From Streptomyces physcomitrii (GTDB lineage: Bacteria > Actinomycetota > Actinomycetes > Streptomycetales > Streptomycetaceae): 64,000 nucleotides of DNA. The stretch's first letter is position 1. Every line of letters starts with the position of its first letter. The DNA lies in contig NZ_JAAWWP010000016.1 in NCBI RefSeq assembly GCF_012273655.1, positions 124,001-188,000 on the forward strand, in the 5' to 3' direction. The position numbers and the translations under genes are program-made. Shown in pieces: positions 60,155 through 64,000 of this stretch. The notes under the pieces are model-generated. The model was not told where the DNA came from. It did not search any database and saw nothing but the letters and a program-made list of their open reading frames with translations.

Positions 60155-61348
60155 GTGGGCGAGAGCGGACCGGACGCGGCGGCCACGGACGCGCCGCCCG
60201 GCGCCCGGGTGCTCCTCGCCCCCGACAAGTTCAAGGGCACCCTCTCCGCCGCCGAGGTCGCCGGTCACGTACGGGCCGGGCTGCGCTCCGTGCTGCCCTC
60301 GCTGCCGGTGGAGTCGCTGCCGGTCGCGGACGGGGGAGACGGCACGGTCGCCGCCGCCCTCGCCGCCGGGTTCCGGGCCCGCGAGGCACGGGTCACCGGA
60401 CCGCTGGGCGAGCCGGTCACCGCCACCTGGGCGCTGCGCGAGGGCGTCGCCGTACTGGAGATGGCCGAGGCCTCCGGTCTCGGGCTGCTGCCGCCGGGGC
60501 GCTTCGCACCGCTCACGGCCACCACCCGCGGCACCGGCGAACTGATCGGCGCCGCCCTGGACTCCGGCGCCCGGACCCTCGTCCTCGGCGTGGGCGGCAG
60601 CGCCACCACCGACGCCGGTACGGGCATGCTCAGCGCCCTCGGGGCCCGCTTCACCGACGCCGGGGGCCGCCTGCTGCCGCCCGGCGGCGGCGCTCTGGCC
60701 CGGCTCGCCGCGGTGGACCTCGGCGGGCTCGACCCCCGCCTCGCCCCAGCGGAGATCGTGCTCGCGAGCGACGTCGACAACCCGCTGACCGGCCCGCGCG
60801 GCGCCGCCCTCGTCTACGGCCCGCAGAAGGGCGCGAACCCCGAGGAGGCCGCCCTCCTGGACGCCGCCCTCGGCCACTGCGCCGATGTCCTCGGCCGCGC
60901 CCTCGGGCCCGGTGCCGCTCGGCTCGCCGAGGCGCCGGGAGCCGGAGCGGCGGGCGGACTCGGCTACGGAGCCCTCGCGGGCCTCGGCGCCGTCTTCCGG
61001 CCCGGCATCGACGTCCTCCTGGAGGTGCTCGGCTTCGGGGCGGCGCTGGCCCGCTGCTCGCTGGTGGTGACCGGCGAGGGCTCCCTCGACGCGCAGACCC
61101 TGCACGGCAAGGCCCCGGCCGGTGTGGCGGCGGCGGCCCGCGCCGCGGGGCGGGAGACGGTCGCCGTCTGCGGCAGGCTGGCCCTCGGCCCGGAACAGCT
61201 CGCCGGGGCCGGCATCGCCCGCGCCTACGCCCTCGCCGAGGTGGAACCGGACCTGGACCGCTGCCTGGCCGCCCCCGGCCCCCTCCTCGAACGACTCGGC
61301 GCACGGATCGCCCGGGACTTCCTGACGGGCACTCGCGCCTCCGCGTAG
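60155..61348 (+). CDS. Glycerate kinase
   Basis: 397 residues of the GarK/GlxK family: LLAPDKFKGTLSAAEVA at the N-terminus, VADGGDGTV, VGGSATTDAGTGML and LVVTGEGSLDAQT. It phosphorylates D-glycerate, linking glyoxylate or sugar-acid catabolism to glycolysis. GTG 60155 follows GAGGCGAGGAG. An upstream palindrome suggests carbon-source control by a LacI-like repressor encoded elsewhere. Confidence 0.93.
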   Translation: MGESGPDAAATDAPPGARVLLAPDKFKGTLSAAEVAGHVRAGLRSVLPSLPVESLPVADGGDGTVAAALAAGFRAREARVTGPLGEPVTATWALREGVAVLEMAEASGLGLLPPGRFAPLTATTRGTGELIGAALDSGARTLVLGVGGSATTDAGTGMLSALGARFTDAGGRLLPPGGGALARLAAVDLGGLDPRLAPAEIVLASDVDNPLTGPRGAALVYGPQKGANPEEAALLDAALGHCADVLGRALGPGAARLAEAPGAGAAGGLGYGALAGLGAVFRPGIDVLLEVLGFGAALARCSLVVTGEGSLDAQTLHGKAPAGVAAAARAAGRETVAVCGRLALGPEQLAGAGIARAYALAEVEPDLDRCLAAPGPLLERLGARIARDFLTGTRASA

Positions 61349-61481
61349 CCGCCTGGTTTCGTCCCTCCGCCCAGCCACCCGGATCCGTACCTCCGCCTCG
61401 CGCGGCGGGGGAGCGGCCGGAGTCGCCGCACGGCCGGAGAAGCAGCCGCACGGCGCCGTGGCCGGAAGACGGGCCGGAAAC

Positions 61482-61522
61482 GCCTGAGGCCCGGGCCGGA
61501 AGATCCGGTCCGGGCCTCAGGC
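61482..61522. terminator. Strong bidirectional terminator
   Basis: GCCTGAGGCCCGG (61482 to 61494) pairs with CCGGGCCTCAGGC (61510 to 61522); a further 5 bp (CCGGA/TCCGG) closes the loop after one G/T mismatch. It sits between convergent glycerate kinase and pssA. Confidence 0.85.
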
Positions 61523-61543
61523 CTGTCGTGCGTACCGCGTGCC

Positions 61544-62407
61544 CTACGGGAGTTGGGTCGCCCGGGCCTCGCGGCGGTTGTCGCGGAAGTTGTGCACCCG
61601 GCGGGCCGTCGCGAAGATCGGGATCACCGCGCCGAGCACCACCTGGAGCGCACAGCCCGTCTGGAGCAGGAGCTGACCGCCGGGGGCGTCGAAGGCCCAG
61701 GCGGAGAGCATGCCCATGGCGCTCGCGATCCAGGCCAGCATCGCCACGGCGAGCGGGCCGCGCGGCTTCGGGTACTCGACCCGGCTCACCATCAGCCAGG
61801 CGGTGCCGATGATCGCCAGCAGGGTGGCCGCGAAGGGCAGCTCGAGCAGCACGATCGAGACCACCGTGAGCGCGCCGAAGGGGCTCGGCATGCCCTGGAA
61901 GGTGCCGTCCTTCACGGTCACGCAGGAGAACCTGGCAAGCCGCAGCACCACCGCCAGGAGCACCACGATCCCGCCCAGGGCGGCGACCCGCTGCGAGGCG
62001 TCCTCGGCGACCATGCCGTACACCAGGACGAAGTACGCGGGAGCCAGGCCGAAGCTGATCAGGTCCGAGAGGTTGTCCAGCTCGGCGCCCATCGGGGAGC
62101 TGCGCAGCTTGCGCGCCACCAGGCCGTCGAAAAGGTCGAAGACCGCGGCGCAGAGCATCAGGATCACCGCGGTGGCCGCCGAGTGGCGGGCCATGCCCGA
62201 CTCGGTGCTGCCGGTCAGGTGCGGGATGAGGATGCCGGTGGTGGTGAAGTACACCGCCATGAAGCCGCAGGTGGCGTTGCCCAAGGTGAGGGCGTCCGCT
62301 ATCGAGAGACGGAGTGAGAGCGGCATCTCCTCCCCGTCGTCCTCCTGGTCCGCCTCGGGCACCCAGTCGGTGTCCGAAGAGGTCTTCGGATCATCAATCA
62401 CGGTCAA
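61544..62407 (-). CDS. pssA: CDP-diacylglycerol--serine O-phosphatidyltransferase
   Basis: 287 residues. The CDP-alcohol phosphatidyltransferase motif D91-L-F-D94-G-L-V-A-R, then G107 and D111, D115, is complete. About seven membrane segments follow an acidic N-terminal tail. It makes phosphatidylserine for decarboxylation by the adjacent Psd. The start overlaps the psd stop by 14 bp (TTG 62407; GTG 62401 is also possible), so translation is coupled. Confidence 0.93.
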   Translation of the reverse strand: MTVIDDPKTSSDTDWVPEADQEDDGEEMPLSLRLSIADALTLGNATCGFMAVYFTTTGILIPHLTGSTESGMARHSAATAVILMLCAAVFDLFDGLVARKLRSSPMGAELDNLSDLISFGLAPAYFVLVYGMVAEDASQRVAALGGIVVLLAVVLRLARFSCVTVKDGTFQGMPSPFGALTVVSIVLLELPFAATLLAIIGTAWLMVSRVEYPKPRGPLAVAMLAWIASAMGMLSAWAFDAPGGQLLLQTGCALQVVLGAVIPIFATARRVHNFRDNRREARATQLP

Positions 62408-63050
62408 TTCGAGTCACCCCAGCTGTCGTCTTCTGACCCACCTCGACCGCGATGTCGACTCCCTCGGGGAGGTACAGGTCGACGCGCGAGCCGAAGCGGA
62501 TCAGACCGATCCGCTCGCCCTGCTCGACCTTCGTCCCCTCGGGGAGGTACGGCACGATGCGGCGTGCCACGGCACCCGCGATCTGGATCATCTCGATGTC
62601 GCCGAGTTCGGTGTCGAAGTGCCAGACAACGCGCTCGTTGTTCTCGCTCTCCTTGTTGAACGCCGGTACGAAGCCGCCCGGTACGTGTTCCACGGAGGTC
62701 ACCGTGCCCGCCAGCGGCGCCCGGTTCACATGGACGTTCAGCGGGCTCATGAAGATCGCGACGCGGGTGCGCCCGTCCTTCCACGGCATGATGCTCTGCA
62801 CCACGCCGTCGGCGGGGGAGATCACGCGCCCCTGGGAGATCTCGCGCTCCGGGTCGCGGAAGAACCACAGCATGCCCGCCGCGAGCGCGGTGGCGGGCAC
62901 GGCGAGGGCGGCGGCAGCCTTGGAGCGGCGGGCACGGGCCAGGCCGAGGGCCGCGGTGGCCACGGTCGGCAGGAGCCACGGCGAAGCTCCGCGCGCGAGG
63001 GAGACGCCGGTGAGGCTGTCGCGAGGTGCAGAGGTAGGGCTGTGGGGCAT
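62394..63050 (-). CDS. psd: Phosphatidylserine decarboxylase
   Basis: 218 residues. Short, archaeal-type Psd with one membrane region near 45 to 65, PADGVVQ near 79 to 85 and the self-cleavage site LIRFGSRVDLYLP, where S188 becomes the pyruvoyl group. It converts phosphatidylserine to phosphatidylethanolamine. ATG 63050 is taken because upstream in-frame sequence is Pro/Ser-rich and not conserved in the family. Upstream gene of the psd-pssA operon. Confidence 0.93.
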   Translation of the reverse strand: MPHSPTSAPRDSLTGVSLARGASPWLLPTVATAALGLARARRSKAAAALAVPATALAAGMLWFFRDPEREISQGRVISPADGVVQSIMPWKDGRTRVAIFMSPLNVHVNRAPLAGTVTSVEHVPGGFVPAFNKESENNERVVWHFDTELGDIEMIQIAGAVARRIVPYLPEGTKVEQGERIGLIRFGSRVDLYLPEGVDIAVEVGQKTTAGVTRIDRD

Positions 63051-63219
63051 GGATGACCTTCGTAGCGGATGATGCCGCGCGGTGACGGGGGACGGCGGCT
63101 TTCCGGCGATCGTATCGGTTGCGGGCAGCAACTGGGCAAGCCAGGAAGCCGAGTCGGCGCCCGCAGAGGGTGACGGGGTGTGATCCTCAGGTGGAGGAAA
63201 ACACCCCGTACCCGAACAT

Positions 63220-64000
63220 CTAGCCCTGCAGTCGATACTCTTCGAGCAGCCGACGACCAATGATCATTTTTTGGATCTCGGCGGTACCTTCACCGATCAG
63301 CAGCATCGGGGCCTCCCGGTAGAGACGCTCGATCTCGTACTCCTTCGAGAAGCCGTAGCCGCCGTGGATCCGGAAGGCGTCTTCGACGACCTCCTTGCAG
63401 TACTCGGAGGCGAGGTACTTCGCCATCCCTGCTTCGAGGTCGTTTCGCTCGCCGGAGTCCTTTTTGCGTGCAGCATTGGCCATCATCGCATGGGCCGCTT
63501 CGACCTTGGTAGCCATCTCGGCCAGTTTGAACTGGATGGCCTGGTGCTGAGCGATGGCCTTTCCGAAGGTCTGGCGCTGCTGGGCGTAGGAAACACCCAG
63601 TTCGAAGGCACGCTGTGCCACTCCGCAGCCACGGGCCGCGACGTTCACCCGGCCCACCTCGACTCCGTCCATCATGTGGTAGAAACCACGGCCGGTCTCG
63701 CCGCCCAGCACACGATTGGCCGGAATCCGCAGGTTGTCCATGATGAGCTCGGTCGTGTCGACGCCCTTGTAGCCCATCTTGTCGATCTTGCCGGGAATGG
63801 TGAGGCCCGGGCGGACCTCGCCGAAGCCCGGCTCCTTCTCGACGAGGAAGGTGGTCATCGACTTGTGCGGCGCGGTGCCCTCGGGGTGTCCTTCGTCACT
63901 GCGGGTCAGTACGGCGACCAGAGTCGAGGTGCCGCCGTTCGTCAGCCACATCTTCTGGCCGTTGAGGACGTACTCCTCGCCGTCCCGCACCGCCTTCGAA
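63220..64000 (-). CDS. Acyl-CoA dehydrogenase (5' end outside window)
   Basis: 260 C-terminal residues; the frame runs in from the right edge. Middle-domain GQKMWLTNGG, FLVEKEPGFG and the C-terminal RQTFGKAIAQHQAIQFKLAEM, IHGGYGFSKEYEIERLYREA (split across the last helices) are standard, with GEGTAEIQKMIIGRRLL at the end. The order acyl-CoA dehydrogenase, psd, pssA recalls the Streptomyces coelicolor region next to ccr and meaA, so a role in the ethylmalonyl-CoA pathway is possible. It uses a TAG stop at 63220. Confidence 0.9.
   Translation of the reverse strand, partial: SKAVRDGEEYVLNGQKMWLTNGGTSTLVAVLTRSDEGHPEGTAPHKSMTTFLVEKEPGFGEVRPGLTIPGKIDKMGYKGVDTTELIMDNLRIPANRVLGGETGRGFYHMMDGVEVGRVNVAARGCGVAQRAFELGVSYAQQRQTFGKAIAQHQAIQFKLAEMATKVEAAHAMMANAARKKDSGERNDLEAGMAKYLASEYCKEVVEDAFRIHGGYGFSKEYEIERLYREAPMLLIGEGTAEIQKMIIGRRLLEEYRLQG

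Overview
The window is high-GC actinobacterial DNA, almost certainly from a Streptomyces chromosome. Four things point there: strong G/C third-position bias, many GTG starts and ATGA/GTGA overlaps, CebR and MalR style sugar regulons, and Streptomyces-type families (Ada-AlkA fusion, Tat phospholipase C, GH95 fucosidase, HxlR and CGNR regulators). I saw no rRNA, tRNA, CRISPR array, transposase or phage gene.

1 to 10.5 kb is the most accessory-looking part. A left-facing, translationally coupled set (adenylate-forming ligase, xylose-isomerase-like TIM barrel, pentapeptide-repeat protein) faces a right-facing pair (aspartate/glutamate-type racemase, acyl-CoA-dehydrogenase-fold flavoenzyme) across a gene-poor 1.1 kb spacer. 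Then come a small P-loop kinase-like gene, a divergent 40-residue very basic peptide gene with its own promoter, ribosome site and terminator, a HAD hydrolase, and a polar amino acid ABC importer. I do not recognise this set as a known pathway. A small amino-acid-derived metabolite or peptide locus, with the pentapeptide-repeat protein as possible self-protection, is the best hypothesis.

10.7 to 34 kb is mostly a mosaic of single genes: a luciferase-like oxidoreductase, an HxlR regulator divergent from a hotdog thioesterase, a PcaL-like fusion whose lactonase nucleophile appears to be Ala, a UlaG-like metallo-hydrolase, exonuclease III coupled to a Cys-rich pentapeptide protein, a secreted SGNH hydrolase, gamma-glutamyltransferase, a GH95 fucosidase with a 7-bp tandem repeat in its predicted 5' leader, a PadR/membrane protein pair, an IMPase, a carotenoid-desaturase-like oxidoreductase, and a TauD-type dioxygenase behind a small leader peptide.

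34.5 to 42.6 kb is a maltodextrin locus: secreted alpha-amylase, cytoplasmic alpha-glucosidase, MalG/MalF/MalE and divergent MalR, with MalR-like CTTGCA sites between malE and malR. 42.6 to 46 kb holds a short predicted membrane peptide, a CGNR regulator, an epoxide hydrolase, and a DUF1772 protein divergent from a TetR gene with two matching palindromes. 46.4 to 52.8 kb is the cello-oligosaccharide locus, transcribed leftward as cebE, cebF, cebG, bglC, cebR, with three CebR-type boxes.

53 to 64 kb carries a macro-domain remnant, a Tat phospholipase C, an Ada-AlkA/Ogt alkylation-repair pair, an alpha/beta hydrolase, a sirtuin, a glycerate kinase behind a 16-bp palindrome, the phospholipid genes pssA and psd, and the end of an acyl-CoA dehydrogenase gene that runs off the window. 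Recurring small-scale features are probable leaderless starts (-10 box 6 to 8 nt before the start codon) on several regulators, and short tandem duplications at the 3' ends of three genes.
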